A stretch of DNA of 64,000 bases from Paenibacillus sp. FSL H7-0331 (GCF_001956045.1 NZ_MRTH01000010.1:186001-250000), one strand, 5' to 3'; shown: positions 27,508 to 36,710, counted from the first letter of the stretch. Made by a program: numbers and translations. The notes: generated by a model from the letters alone, not told the origin.

Positions 27508-29826
27508 TCACTTTTTATCCTCTGCACCTTTTTTATGGTTTTCCCTGAATTCTCCTGGTGTTTGCCCCGTATATTTCTTGAAAATCCGGATATAGCTGTG
27601 GGTGCTGTTGTACCCAACACTCTCTGCTATCGTATTGACTTTCCGCTTCGGATCCATCAGCAGCTCCTTCGATTTTTCCATCCGGATTTGAATCAAACTG
27701 TCCATAAAATTCGTTTCGGTCGTTTCCTTGAACAGCTTGCTTAAATAAGGAACACTCAGCCCAAATTGGGAAGCTAACAAATTGAGCGACAAATCGCTGT
27801 CCATATAATGCTGCTCCAGATACTCCTGCACCTGCTTGATCGTATCATTGGTACCTCTGCTTGAGCGCTTCTCCTCAGTGTGGACAATCAACTGCTGCAG
27901 GAACGCAGCGATATAGCTCTTGATATCGTCAACGCTTACGCAGGACTCAATCCGGTTATAAATATTTTCCTTCGGATCGAGAAATTCCTTGACCTCCATC
28001 CCTTTATCCGAGATCACCTTGATCGATTTCATAATCAATTGGATGCACATCTGCCTGATCATTTCTGGCGGTACGTTGCTGGCGATAATTTCGTCAAATA
28101 TTTTCTCCACCTGCAAGCCTACCTTCACCTTATCCGTTTCCTGAATAAAGTTAACGACGGCATCACTCATACCGGAAATCCGATAATATTTGTCGTTGAG
28201 ATTGTTGCCTGCAATATCGTCGATCGATATAACCGTGTTATCCCCCATAATGAGCTTATATTTTAGCGCACTTAACGCTTCCTGATAGGAAGCATGGATA
28301 CCATCCAGATACAGATGAGGACGACCGATGCCAATCGTAACGGTCTGCTTGAAATGGCCTTCTACATAATCCTTCACCAGATCGGCTACCTGCAGCGCCT
28401 GAATCTGGTTGCCCTGGGCATCATCCTCTTCGAAGCTCATAATGACAGCAACCCTGCCGTCCGTTAATTCCACCGATACACCCTTGCATACGCCGTCTAC
28501 CAACTCCTCAGCCACATTGCTGATGGCATAGGTGAACAAATACACATCACGAGACGACGCAATATCCTGGATACGGTCCAGCTCAATAGTCATCACGACA
28601 AAATGGACAGGGCTCAGCTCAATACCAAGCGTGTCAAAATACGGCTTCATCCGGTTGTAGTTCGTCTTGTCTCCCATCAGCAAGCTCATAATCAAGCGCC
28701 ATTTCAGGGCTGGCAGGCTCTCATGCATCTGCTTTTGCAAGGATTCATTGTCAGAAATAACCTGCTTGAAAAATTTCTCCATATACGTCAAATCACCAGC
28801 TTGACCCAGCTTCTTCTCCGTAAATGAACGGAAAAAGCGCTCCAAGGGACGGAACGTATAATTGCTTACAGCAAATACAATCACGATCGCCAGTACAAAC
28901 ATGCCTACCGCGACAGCCAACAGCAAATTGCGAATGATTTCCAGCGGACGGTTCATCTCCGGATTCGGAATGATACTTACATATTTCCAGCCGTTGTAGG
29001 CAGACGTCAAATAAAAGGTCGTGTAGCTCCCGTTGTCCGTATTATGAGTCACGTAGCCGCTGCCCGATAATTCACTCAGTGAAGGAGCCGACTTGATGCT
29101 GCTCACATGCTGGAACAATTGCTCCTTGTTTTGTGATGAAATAATGATTCCCTGCTCATTCATGACCAAGGTTTGCCCGACCCGCTGCTTATCCACATCC
29201 TGTATCAGATTGGAGATCGTGCTCTCCTCGATATTGACGATAATCGCCCCTTTACGAAATTGCGGCATACCGATCAACGGAAATGAACGAACCAAGGTAA
29301 TCACATTTTTTTCAAGCAGCAGTCCGGTGTTAATCTCCGCGATTTTTCTCGTATCCAGCCACTGCTGGTACCCTTTCATCGACATAAAAGCATCCTTCCA
29401 CTTCATGTCATAAAAATCCGCTTCATCCGAGAACATAGTTCCGGTCAGCAAGCTTTTGCTTTCCATCGAGTACAAATAGAACGAGGAAATATTACTGTTG
29501 GCAAACATCAGCGTCTTGAACCGGTCATTCAACACCCGAAAATGATTAAAGCGCAGCTCATCATTCAAGTAACGACCATTCAGAAAAAAAACAACCTCCG
29601 GCTCCTGAATAAAATTAATCGTGTTCGTATCAATTTCCCTCAGCATCATTTCAATTTTTTGTTGGGTCAGGTTCAGCAGTGCAATATTCGTGTTGCGCAG
29701 CTGTTCCTCCAGACTGCCCTTGGAGCTCAAATAGGACAGCCAGACGGTCGATGAAATGATCAATAAAAAAAACAGTCCGTAAATAACCTTGAATCTTGCA
29801 GAAATACTTCCTTGTAACAAGCGCAT
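27508..29826 (-). CDS. Membrane sensor-regulator with Cache domain and AraC HTH
   Basis: A 772-aa protein with a first membrane helix at about 14-34, an extracytoplasmic Cache-type region of about 260 residues, a second helix near 300-320, a cytoplasmic linker with a degenerate GGDEF-like segment, and an AraC-type double HTH at the C-terminus (LASQFGLSVPYLSKLFKE; AESVGYNSTHSYIRIFKK). The ATG at 29824-29826 has AAGGAG ten bases upstream, so I reject a start at 29940. It is a one-component membrane regulator expected to control the downstream Lpl-type transporter and pectin-fragment genes in response to an external sugar. Confidence 0.9.
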   Translation of the reverse strand: MRLLQGSISARFKVIYGLFFLLIISSTVWLSYLSSKGSLEEQLRNTNIALLNLTQQKIEMMLREIDTNTINFIQEPEVVFFLNGRYLNDELRFNHFRVLNDRFKTLMFANSNISSFYLYSMESKSLLTGTMFSDEADFYDMKWKDAFMSMKGYQQWLDTRKIAEINTGLLLEKNVITLVRSFPLIGMPQFRKGAIIVNIEESTISNLIQDVDKQRVGQTLVMNEQGIIISSQNKEQLFQHVSSIKSAPSLSELSGSGYVTHNTDNGSYTTFYLTSAYNGWKYVSIIPNPEMNRPLEIIRNLLLAVAVGMFVLAIVIVFAVSNYTFRPLERFFRSFTEKKLGQAGDLTYMEKFFKQVISDNESLQKQMHESLPALKWRLIMSLLMGDKTNYNRMKPYFDTLGIELSPVHFVVMTIELDRIQDIASSRDVYLFTYAISNVAEELVDGVCKGVSVELTDGRVAVIMSFEEDDAQGNQIQALQVADLVKDYVEGHFKQTVTIGIGRPHLYLDGIHASYQEALSALKYKLIMGDNTVISIDDIAGNNLNDKYYRISGMSDAVVNFIQETDKVKVGLQVEKIFDEIIASNVPPEMIRQMCIQLIMKSIKVISDKGMEVKEFLDPKENIYNRIESCVSVDDIKSYIAAFLQQLIVHTEEKRSSRGTNDTIKQVQEYLEQHYMDSDLSLNLLASQFGLSVPYLSKLFKETTETNFMDSLIQIRMEKSKELLMDPKRKVNTIAESVGYNSTHSYIRIFKKYTGQTPGEFRENHKKGAEDKK

Positions 29827-29990
29827 GCGGTCGGCTCTCCTTAGAATAAAGTGGGATTGAAATCGAATGGACAACATGTACTCACACCTACGAAATGCCT
29901 CTAGACAAATTTTACCTTGTACTAATAATAGCATTGACATTTCCTACAAACCATAGTTGGATTTTCACGAGTCCTTCAATATTTCTACTC

Positions 29991-31253
29991 TCACGACAAT
30001 TCACGAGACACCCCATGGCTTTGCTTCATTCTATTCGCTTTATATATGGTGTAGTAGGCTGCAGCCGAAAAAGCAGTTAAACCGATATCAACAGCTATAA
30101 GCAAATCATAATTGTTAAACAAATCGTAGTTAACGCCCCCCAAATACCCAGAGAAAACGCCACCCAGATGATGGACAAGGATCAACACGCCCGTCTGAAG
30201 TCCCATCGATTTATGGGAAGTCTTCATAGCTTCCGTTGCTACAAGAATACCTCCAGGAATAGCTCCCAAATAGCTTGCGCCAAACAGCAGAGCAAACAGG
30301 ATCGGCGACAATTCAAAATGCATCATTAAAAATCCAAATGCAATAATTCGAGTGAAATATAAAATCGATAAGGCTAACAATCTGTTGATACGATCAATCA
30401 GAAATGAGAAAAATAATCCTCCTGCGATTTCCAGCAAGCCAAGCAAGCTCAGTGAAGACGCAAATACGGTCTCATGTACATGGGCAACCTGCTGAATGGC
30501 AATAAAATGCCTCTCAACCGTTCCCATATTAAAGCCGCACGTAAACAAAGCAATCATGACGACGACAAGGGTAGGATTTTTGCAATACTGAATGAAATTA
30601 GGAATCCATCTTTTTGCATTTTCCAACAGCTTAGGCTCTTTGGGAGCTTGCTTATCCTGATGATGCTCGGCCTCGGCACCCTGCTCAACACGATTCGTAC
30701 GGACAAAAAAGAGGATAAACACAATCGATCCCCAACCGATAACAAATAAGATCCAGTACAATTTCGTCCAGCTTAACCATTCCTCATAGTAAACAAAAAT
30801 AGGGGTTAATACGGCAAGTCCCAGAGAGCTTGCACTGCTTGCAATCATTAAAGCCTTGGCTCGATGATTTTTAAACCAGTCAGTTACCAGAACATAAATC
30901 GAAGATGCATTCATACCTCCCAATCCTGACAGGACGCCGAAGCCGATAAAATAACCTACCGGGGTATTTGCATATAACACGGTTAGTATGGCAATGTTGC
31001 CTATAAGTCCTGTGAGCAGCATGATCTTTTTGTATCCGTATTTATCTACCAACAAACCGCCGATAGGTGCGCATAATGCCGAAATCAATATGTTTACAGA
31101 CCATGTTAAGCCAAGAAAAGCTCTTCCTACACCTAAATATTCAGAAATATCATTCTGGTAATAGGACTGGACAAACCGACCAATAGATCCAAAGAAACTG
31201 AACAACCACAGTAAAGCAATCAGCATCCACGCATAATTTTTTTCCTTCAACAT
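29991..31253 (-). CDS. Major facilitator superfamily transporter
   Basis: A 420-aa protein with about 12 hydrophobic segments and the MFS loop motif GGLLVDKYGYKK between helices 2 and 3. The layout resembles the oxalate/formate antiporter and monocarboxylate group, with a cytoplasmic loop (VEQGAEAEHHQDKQAPKEPK) between halves. Substrate unknown. It is monocistronic; the next gene downstream is divergent in function and starts at 29826. Confidence 0.88.
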   Translation of the reverse strand: MLKEKNYAWMLIALLWLFSFFGSIGRFVQSYYQNDISEYLGVGRAFLGLTWSVNILISALCAPIGGLLVDKYGYKKIMLLTGLIGNIAILTVLYANTPVGYFIGFGVLSGLGGMNASSIYVLVTDWFKNHRAKALMIASSASSLGLAVLTPIFVYYEEWLSWTKLYWILFVIGWGSIVFILFFVRTNRVEQGAEAEHHQDKQAPKEPKLLENAKRWIPNFIQYCKNPTLVVVMIALFTCGFNMGTVERHFIAIQQVAHVHETVFASSLSLLGLLEIAGGLFFSFLIDRINRLLALSILYFTRIIAFGFLMMHFELSPILFALLFGASYLGAIPGGILVATEAMKTSHKSMGLQTGVLILVHHLGGVFSGYLGGVNYDLFNNYDLLIAVDIGLTAFSAAAYYTIYKANRMKQSHGVSRELS

Positions 31254-31479
31254 GTTGGACTCCCCCTAATTGGCTTAAGTTCTTAACAGGTAATTCGAAG
31301 CTGAGCACTTTGATTTCGGGACGTGAATTGTCCCGTATAGACATTTTACGTCCCGCAACAACAAAAAAATATTGCAGTCCAGCTGCTTATACGTGTTTCT
31401 CTAATATGAACAATACCTTATATGGGGAATAGTTACAATACAAAAATGAGTTAGCAACAGCCTATTTCTTCCACTTCCA
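31254..31479. other. Upstream region of the MFS gene
   Basis: 226 bases without a coding frame I can support. It should hold the MFS promoter on the minus strand, but no clear -35/-10 pair stands out. Confidence 0.4.
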
Positions 31480-31482
31480 GAC

Positions 31483-31516
31483 AAAAAAAGAGAGCCGCCA
31501 ACGGGGTGGATCTCTC
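31483..31516 (-). terminator. Terminator, copy 1 of a duplicated sequence
   Basis: On the minus strand GAGAGATCCACC pairs with GGCGGCTCTC around CCCGTT, followed by seven T. The stretch 31480-31506 is identical over 27 bases to 35301-35327. It lies downstream of the DUF6273 remnant. Confidence 0.7.
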
Positions 31517-31594
31517 GAAGTTGTGGTGAATTTTAGAGGGCTGAGCAGTAAGGAAAAGCTTGTGCTAAACCCTTGTATAATAAGGGTTTAGTCC

Positions 31595-31783
31595 TTACCA
31601 CGTAGTCAACATGGGCGGGTTTCGTATAAAATCAACTTCATACTGCCGCTCACCGTATTTTTTTTCATTGTCAGTAATATAGGAGTGTTGTTCGATCATG
31701 TGTTCAGTTAAAATCAAGGCCGTATTGCCCTGTATATCAAGAATGCGCCAATGATACCCGCCAAGTGGCAAGATGAGCCGATA
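31595..31783 (-). pseudogene. Remnant of a DUF6273-domain protein
   Basis: About 62 codons read LPLGGYHWRILDIQGN, TALILTEHMIEQ and HSYITDNEKKYGER before a TAA. The GGYxWRxLDxQ...ALxLTExxIEQ pattern is that of the DUF6273 domain. The frame is preceded by a stop (31784-31786), has no start codon and ends soon after the domain begins, so it is a fragment. Confidence 0.55.
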
Positions 31784-31816
31784 TTAAAGTCCCTCACTCT
31801 CTTTCTCCTCGTCCCC

Positions 31817-32407
31817 TTACTTTTTATTCGAATCAGGGCGCCGCGGATTGACCGTGCCAAAGATATGATACGGTGTTATCCCATTTGCAAATAGGCTATC
31901 TACCAACTTGACCAATTCTTCCGACGATAGATCTTTGCCGTTGCGTATCCAAAGGCGAAACATAGATATTAATGTTGATATGTAAAACTCAATTATGTAT
32001 GGTGCTAAGACATCATTTGTTGGAAAGTCCACAATCAATCTCTCAAAGGGAATTTCTCTTTTCAGGCGTTCAACAAAATGAACAGAACCATAGTCGCCCA
32101 AGAGGGCTTTAAGAACTGAAATTTCCTCTGCATTTTCCAAGCATTGAAGTGCATCTTGGAAAGTATGTGTGGAAAACTCTCTGCTTGCCATTTCCTCGTT
32201 AATGGATTTCAAGACACGCTCTTCAACGCAGTCCAACAACTCATAGATATCCGTAAAGTATTGATAAAATGTACTGCGATTATATCCTGATTGGTTAGCA
32301 ATCTCTTGAATGGATATTTTTTCGATTGGTTTTTGGCTATATAAATCACAGAATACATTTATAAATGTTTGCCTTGTTTTGTCCGTAATTTCAGGTTGCT
32401 TATGCAT
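31817..32407 (-). CDS. TetR-family transcriptional regulator
   Basis: A 196-aa regulator with an N-terminal HTH at about 25-60 (ISIQEIANQSGYNRSTFYQYF) and a variable ligand-binding C-terminal domain. The start at 32405-32407 is preceded by GGAGG with six-base spacing, which beats the ATG further upstream. It is divergent from the ketopantoate-reductase-family gene at 32557; the 149-base gap holds palindromes, so it probably represses that gene and itself. Confidence 0.88.
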   Translation of the reverse strand: MHKQPEITDKTRQTFINVFCDLYSQKPIEKISIQEIANQSGYNRSTFYQYFTDIYELLDCVEERVLKSINEEMASREFSTHTFQDALQCLENAEEISVLKALLGDYGSVHFVERLKREIPFERLIVDFPTNDVLAPYIIEFYISTLISMFRLWIRNGKDLSSEELVKLVDSLFANGITPYHIFGTVNPRRPDSNKK

Positions 32408-32496
32408 TATTTGCCTCCATTTTCTGTTCAATCGATTATACGACAGATATTAAAAATCTGATGGTTGATGACCGTATAGTGAATCTATACAATAAC

Positions 32497-32524
32497 ATTA
32501 TACAACACGTTGTTTGATCATCAA
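32497..32524 (-). promoter_or_regulatory. Promoter of the TetR gene with overlapping palindromes
   Basis: On the minus strand TTGATG (32519-32524), a 16-base spacer and TATAAT (32497-32502) form a sigma-A promoter. Inside it lies ACAAC-AC-GTTGT (32502-32513), and TTGAT-CATCAA overlaps the -35, both plausible TetR operators. Confidence 0.55.
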
Positions 32525-32556
32525 CAAGGATTAATATATATTTTTAGGAGGCTAAT

Positions 32557-33501
32557 ATGAGAATTTTATTCTTCGGTCGAGGTGTAATATCGTCCCAATA
32601 TGCTTGGGCTTTTGAGAAGGCAGGGCATACAGTTGAGTTTTACGTTAGAAAAGGGAGAAAAGAAACCTTCGGAAGCAATATAGAGCTTGAAATGTGGGAC
32701 GCACGAAGAGGGAAACAGCTAATAAAAGAAAGCTGGAACGTCAAACTGCATGAGGAGATGAGCCCAAATTATGATCTCATTATTGTGAGTGTCAACACGG
32801 AACAACTTCCAGAAGCAGCACAATTACTATCGACTGCTGCTGGAAACACCCCTGTCCTAATATTCAATAACGTTTGGCAAGATTTGAAATCATCGATCTC
32901 ACCGTTGTCTATGAACAATGTTGTCTTTGGGTTCCCAGGAGGCGGCGGCGGCATCGTGGACAATAGGCTTAGAGGCGGCTTTTTGAAAATGCTATTTCTG
33001 GAAAAACCACGGGTAGGCACTGAACATATTAACAACAAGGTCAAAGAACTATTTGAAAGTGCCCATTTTAAAATTAGTTGGATAAAGGATATGCAAAACT
33101 GGCTATGGAATCACTTTGCCATGAATGCGGCTATGGAGACCGAGGTGTTAAAAATGGGAAGTTTTCCAGCACTCCTGAATCATAGTGACTCATTCGCAAA
33201 TGTTGGTAAGAATATGAGGGGAATTATCCCTGTACTTAAAGCAAGAGGCGCAAAGATTGATACAATTTCTCTACTGTTAACTAAGATTCCACCAGCACTT
33301 CTCGGTACGCTTTTTAACAAGGTTATTTTTGCAAAGGGCAGCTTACCACGACTTTTCATCGAATACAACAATAGTAAAGCAGGTTTTGCGGTACTTGAAG
33401 TTGTGAGAGAAGCAAAAAAGTTAGGCATACCTGTACCACGTCTTACTGTGGCATTTGAAAACAATGAACAACACAAAGCTATTGAAAATTCCATATCATA
33501 A
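32557..33501 (+). CDS. Ketopantoate reductase family (ApbA/PanE-like) protein
   Basis: A 314-aa protein with N-terminal NAD(P)-binding fold MRILFFGRGVISSQYAWAF (Gly-x-Gly loop reads FGRGVIS) and a C-terminal helical domain with NWLWNHFAMNAAM, as in the ApbA/PanE family. Context (divergent TetR, no pantothenate genes) argues against a role in CoA synthesis; many TetR-linked members are uncharacterised dehydrogenases. AGGAGG with a six-base spacing precedes the ATG. AT-richer than its neighbours, which is consistent with acquisition together with the TetR gene. Confidence 0.8.
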   Translation: MRILFFGRGVISSQYAWAFEKAGHTVEFYVRKGRKETFGSNIELEMWDARRGKQLIKESWNVKLHEEMSPNYDLIIVSVNTEQLPEAAQLLSTAAGNTPVLIFNNVWQDLKSSISPLSMNNVVFGFPGGGGGIVDNRLRGGFLKMLFLEKPRVGTEHINNKVKELFESAHFKISWIKDMQNWLWNHFAMNAAMETEVLKMGSFPALLNHSDSFANVGKNMRGIIPVLKARGAKIDTISLLLTKIPPALLGTLFNKVIFAKGSLPRLFIEYNNSKAGFAVLEVVREAKKLGIPVPRLTVAFENNEQHKAIENSIS

Positions 33502-33550
33502 AAATTTGCAGGATTCTCTGTCATCATGCGGATAATTTTGGCCTTAGATT

Positions 33551-33810
33551 CTATTTTGTTCCAAGCCTTTCCTTCATTGAGCTTAGCTTTTGATTATCGT
33601 GGTAAGCACCCGCCCGTATCACAGCGTTAATACCAGAATTTGTACGCTTTCTATGGGGTTGGCGTCCAGAAGGACCAAATCGGCGTTTTTGCCAGTATCC
33701 GCGGTCCCCATATCATTCATCCGGTCCAGAAATCCAGCACCTTTCAGGGTTGTCATCTGAAGAACATGAAGCGGCGGGATACCGGCCTTCTCCAACTCGT
33801 CTACGATATC
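33551..33810 (-). pseudogene. Amidohydrolase C-terminal remnant with frameshift
   Basis: On the minus strand DELEKAGIPPLHVLQMTTLK and GTADTGKNADLVLLDANP are typical of the C-terminal end of imidazolonepropionase-like amidohydrolases. The frame then breaks at VQI and continues one base over as NSGINAVIRAGAYHDNQKL to TAG at 33551. No N-terminal two thirds or start is present. It is a decayed fragment. Confidence 0.65.
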
Positions 33811-34185
33811 TTAATTTATTTGCAGAATCCGATTGATCTTCTAAAGAGTCAGCCAAAATTTGTGATACATTAGGACTCATTCAGGTAAATGTGGCTCCAA
33901 AACACTACTCCCTAACCAACAAACACACAGCACTCCACATGTGTCGTATGCGGAAACATAGGCTATTGGACTCCCATCTATCACGGCCAGCTAAAGCCAC
34001 GATATATAAGGGTTTTCTCCGTTGGAGTATGGTTCTGTTTGGTTGCTGTTCACTTGGAAATGATTGCTTTCGTCCCCAATTCCGTATGCTTCAATTTCAA
34101 AATCAAGTCACAATCGGTACTAAGGATAATGCTTGGATTCATGGTGGCTTAATTTTAGACGAAGATTAACCCCAAATAGTACCGA
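33811..34185. other. Non-coding or decayed spacer
   Basis: No frame here resembles a known protein. A plus-strand frame at 33891-34169 (92 aa) has no ribosome site and an unlikely composition. I see no RNA gene. Confidence 0.4.
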
Positions 34186-34680
34186 TCAACTCATATAATA
34201 AGGCGTGTCGTTCGTTCCTCTAGGACGAGGATAACCTTCAGTTGCTGTTGGATTCAGTTCATAGCCAGAATCCGGATCTGCGATTGGAATGGATCGCTCC
34301 TGGTAAGTGCATTTTATGTTAACCAATTAACGAGTGTGACGATCCCGAACAGTGTAACGAACATTCTTCGTTCGTACGCGTATAGAAGAAGTACTGCCCT
34401 GCTTGCATCGCTTCACTGGGCAAACTTAAGAGCAAATAATAGGACTGCTCATTATGGTTAAGGGAATAAACGAGGGTTATCGGTTCGTTGGTGCCCCAGA
34501 GGTTGTTCGGCATATTCACCATACGATCCACTACTTGCTTGAAGTCGTAATGTCCCGTTTCTCCTGAAGTATCATAGATTACCGTCCCGTCATAGCAGGA
34601 ATAACAATAGAACCAACCGTTTATATACGTATCCGCATCAACCTCTAATATATCCCTACAATGCGCTTCACATTTATAAG
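34186..34680 (-). pseudogene. Decayed small genes without start codons
   Basis: From 34681 down to 34319 one frame reads YKCEAHCRDILEVDADTY, NGWFYCYSCYDGTVIYDTSG and so on to SGSSHSLIG with no start codon except an internal GTG/ATG near 34531. A second frame continues from about 34324 to the TGA at 34186 with ADPDSGYELNPTATEGYP then PRPRGTNDTPYYMS. I do not recognise either. The lack of starts and the frame change suggest degraded genes. Confidence 0.4.
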
Positions 34681-34681
34681 A

Positions 34682-35081
34682 TTATACGATTGACAACTCT
34701 ACTCCGCGCTTGTCACAAAACGGCTTCAGAATTTCAAATGCCTCTTTGGCCATCTCCTCATTATCGAATACATAGTTCAATCTATCACGCCAGGGATGCT
34801 GATGATTCTTGATTACGTGTACAAATCCGATTGTAGCTTTCTTCTTGCTGTTCATCTGAAACTCTATAATCCTCTATACTTCCGTCCACCCAGTATAGCA
34901 TCTTTCTATTTGGCCGCCATGCAAAAATACACTTCTGAATCTCTCTCAGCTTCAGTGTGTATTGATAGATTTCCCAAGCATATGGGCCATCGTCTCCTTC
35001 TGCACGAGTAAAGACATTATGTTCTCCAATCAACTCGTCCATTTCTTCTAGCAGCTCGTCAACAGAGTCCTCTATGTTCAT
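34682..35081 (-). pseudogene. Frameshifted small acidic protein gene
   Basis: The first 87 or so codons (from ATG 35081: MNIEDSVDELLEEMDELIGE, then GDDGPYAWEIYQYTLKL) run in one frame to VSDEQQEE. Shifting by one base gives a good continuation (KATIGFVHVIKNHQHPWRDR, ending KRGVELSIV) to TAA at 34682-34684, whereas the original frame ends in an unconvincing tail at 34785. The intact product would be about 132 aa. Family unknown. The composition resembles small immunity-like accessory proteins, but that is speculation. Confidence 0.55.
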
Positions 35082-35303
35082 TTCTACCCCTTACAAAATG
35101 GACGCAGCAAACGCTTTAGAAAAGCTACTTGATCTGGATGATGACAATAATCAAATGGAATAGAGATATAAAACAATCTCTGCACTGAAACTTCGTTACT
35201 CAGGTTTCCTTCCAATATCCTTCCATGCCCTCAAAAGCCCCCCTAACTTTAACACATATGCCCAGTAAACCCTTGCTCTATAAGTATTATTTGTCATCTG
35301 GAC

Positions 35304-35337
35304 AAAAAAAGAGAGCCGCCAACGGGGCGACTCTTCA
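35304..35337 (-). terminator. Terminator, copy 2 of a duplicated sequence
   Basis: On the minus strand GAGTCGCC pairs with GGCGGCTC around CCGTT, followed by seven T. Same 27-base core as 31480-31506. It points leftward, toward no obvious intact upstream gene on that strand, so it may be a relic. Confidence 0.65.
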
Positions 35338-35429
35338 AGTGTTTATATTAAAAAGGGGGTCTTGTTTATTATAATACACGACGAAGATGTTAAAACCATA
35401 ACAGATATATTTCAGTTGTGTAACAATTT

Positions 35430-35443
35430 TGAAAGCGCTTATT
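35430..35443. promoter_or_regulatory. cre-like sequence (CcpA site candidate)
   Basis: TGAAAGCGCTTATT matches the first eleven or twelve positions of the cre consensus TGWAANCGNTNWCA. It lies about 170 bases upstream of the CDF promoter with no gene directly next to it. Confidence 0.3.
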
Positions 35444-35555
35444 AATCATGTTAAGTAACGAAATGAAATTCGAATGTTTTGCCATATTGAATTAGTAAAT
35501 TTGAAGTATTTGATAGTAAAACAGAGTAAATCAATGATAAAACTTCTCATAATAG

Positions 35556-35591
35556 TGATAATCGCTATCAAAACGATGATAAACAGTATCA
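35556..35591. promoter_or_regulatory. Tandem 15-bp operator-like inverted repeats upstream of the CDF gene
   Basis: TGATAATCGCTATCA (35556-35570) and TGATAAACAGTATCA (35577-35591) are imperfect palindromes of the Fur-box type, two mismatches each from TGATAATNATTATCA. Their centres are 21 bp apart, two helical turns, and they sit about 53 and 74 bp before the likely transcription start. Confidence 0.55.
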
Positions 35592-35601
35592 ATTAAAGTA
35601 T

Positions 35602-35630
35602 TTGCCAAAATTCAGACCTTGACGTATAAT
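35602..35630 (+). promoter_or_regulatory. Sigma-A promoter of the CDF gene
   Basis: TTGCCA (35602-35607), a 17-base spacer and TATAAT (35625-35630), placing the transcript start near 35637, about 35 bases before the ATG. Confidence 0.75.
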
Positions 35631-35670
35631 CCATCCATAGGTTTATTTAATCGTTAAGGAGGCGAGCTTC

Positions 35671-36660
35671 ATGTATGACTACCATCACCTGGGCCATGTC
35701 AAAGAACAATCCAAATCCAAAAAAACATTGTGGCTTACACTTATATTAACGCTTTTTTTCACTATAGTCGAAATCATTGGAGGTCTGCTGTCCAATTCCT
35801 TAGCCCTGCTATCTGACTCTGCCCATATGATCTCGGACGTATTGGCGCTCGGACTCAGCATGATTGCGATCTATTTGGCCACACATCCACCCAATGCCAG
35901 ATTTACATTTGGCTATTTGCGTTTTGAGATTGTGGCTTCTTTCCTGAATGGACTCGCTCTGGCGATTATCTCCGTCGGAATATTTGTTGAGGGCATCACT
36001 CGCTTTATTAATCCCCAACCGATTGACTTCAAGCTGATGCTTGTGATTTCTTCCATCGGTCTGGTTGTTAATATTGTACTGACGGTCATACTGAGCCGCA
36101 GCATGAAGGAAGAGAACAACTTGAACATCCAGAGCGCGTTATGGCATTTTATCGGCGACTTACTGAGCTCGGTTGGTGTTATTGTGTCTGCCATACTTAT
36201 TTATTTCACTCAGCTGCAGTGGTTTGATCCCTTAATCAGTATTTGTATCGGCGCTATTATTTTCATGGGCGGTTTGAAGATCATTAAAGCTTCTTATTTA
36301 ATCCTGATGGAGTCTGTACCAACGCAATTTAATCTGGATGAAGTCCGTGCAGCGATCGGACAGGTGGAGGGGGTTGAGGACGTGCATGAGATGCATTTAT
36401 GGGCGATTTCATCGGATCATTACTCTTTGACCGCTCATGTATTCATCAACGAGAACATTCAGCCATTCTGTATCATTCTGGCCATTAACGAAACCTTGAA
36501 GGAGCAGTATGGTATCACTCATTCAACGATTCAAATGGAGAATGCCAATATTCATCCTCACGGAGAGTATGGCAAGCAGTTTTTACTGCATCGTGAAGAG
36601 GAACAATCAGCGGCTGAATTAGCCCCTCACCATGAAAAAAGGAACCTCAACCCCACTTAA
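35671..36660 (+). CDS. Cation diffusion facilitator (CzcD-like metal exporter)
   Basis: A 329-aa CDF transporter with a His-containing N-terminus (YDYHHLGHV), six membrane helices and a C-terminal cytoplasmic metal-binding domain. Both transport-site motifs are of the HxxxD type: SDSAHMISD in helix 2 and HFIGDLLSS in helix 5, the pattern typical of zinc-type CDFs. It exports divalent metal (Zn, possibly Cd or Co) in exchange for protons. GGAGG precedes the ATG by ten bases. The tandem palindromes upstream suggest metal-responsive control. Confidence 0.9.
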   Translation: MYDYHHLGHVKEQSKSKKTLWLTLILTLFFTIVEIIGGLLSNSLALLSDSAHMISDVLALGLSMIAIYLATHPPNARFTFGYLRFEIVASFLNGLALAIISVGIFVEGITRFINPQPIDFKLMLVISSIGLVVNIVLTVILSRSMKEENNLNIQSALWHFIGDLLSSVGVIVSAILIYFTQLQWFDPLISICIGAIIFMGGLKIIKASYLILMESVPTQFNLDEVRAAIGQVEGVEDVHEMHLWAISSDHYSLTAHVFINENIQPFCIILAINETLKEQYGITHSTIQMENANIHPHGEYGKQFLLHREEEQSAAELAPHHEKRNLNPT

Positions 36661-36687
36661 AAAAGTAGAGCTGAAGGTCCTTTTTTA
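36635..36687. terminator. Bidirectional terminator between CDF and glucuronyl hydrolase genes
   Basis: AAAAAAGGAACCTCA and TGAAGGTCCTTTTTT form a stem with internal mismatches and A/T tracts on both sides, between two convergent genes. Confidence 0.65.
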
Positions 36688-36710
36688 CCGTTCAATAATC
36701 TTCAATTGAC

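Noticed and set aside
33891..34169. 92-aa plus-strand frame
   Set aside because: No ribosome site, no recognisable features, and it lies in a stretch of decayed sequence.
34785..34835. Programmed frameshift in the small acidic gene
   Set aside because: No slippery heptamer or downstream structure is evident; mutation or sequencing error is simpler.
35098..35163. 22-codon plus-strand frame (MDAANALEKLLDLDDDNNQM)
   Set aside because: No ribosome site before it and too short to judge; probably chance or part of decayed sequence.
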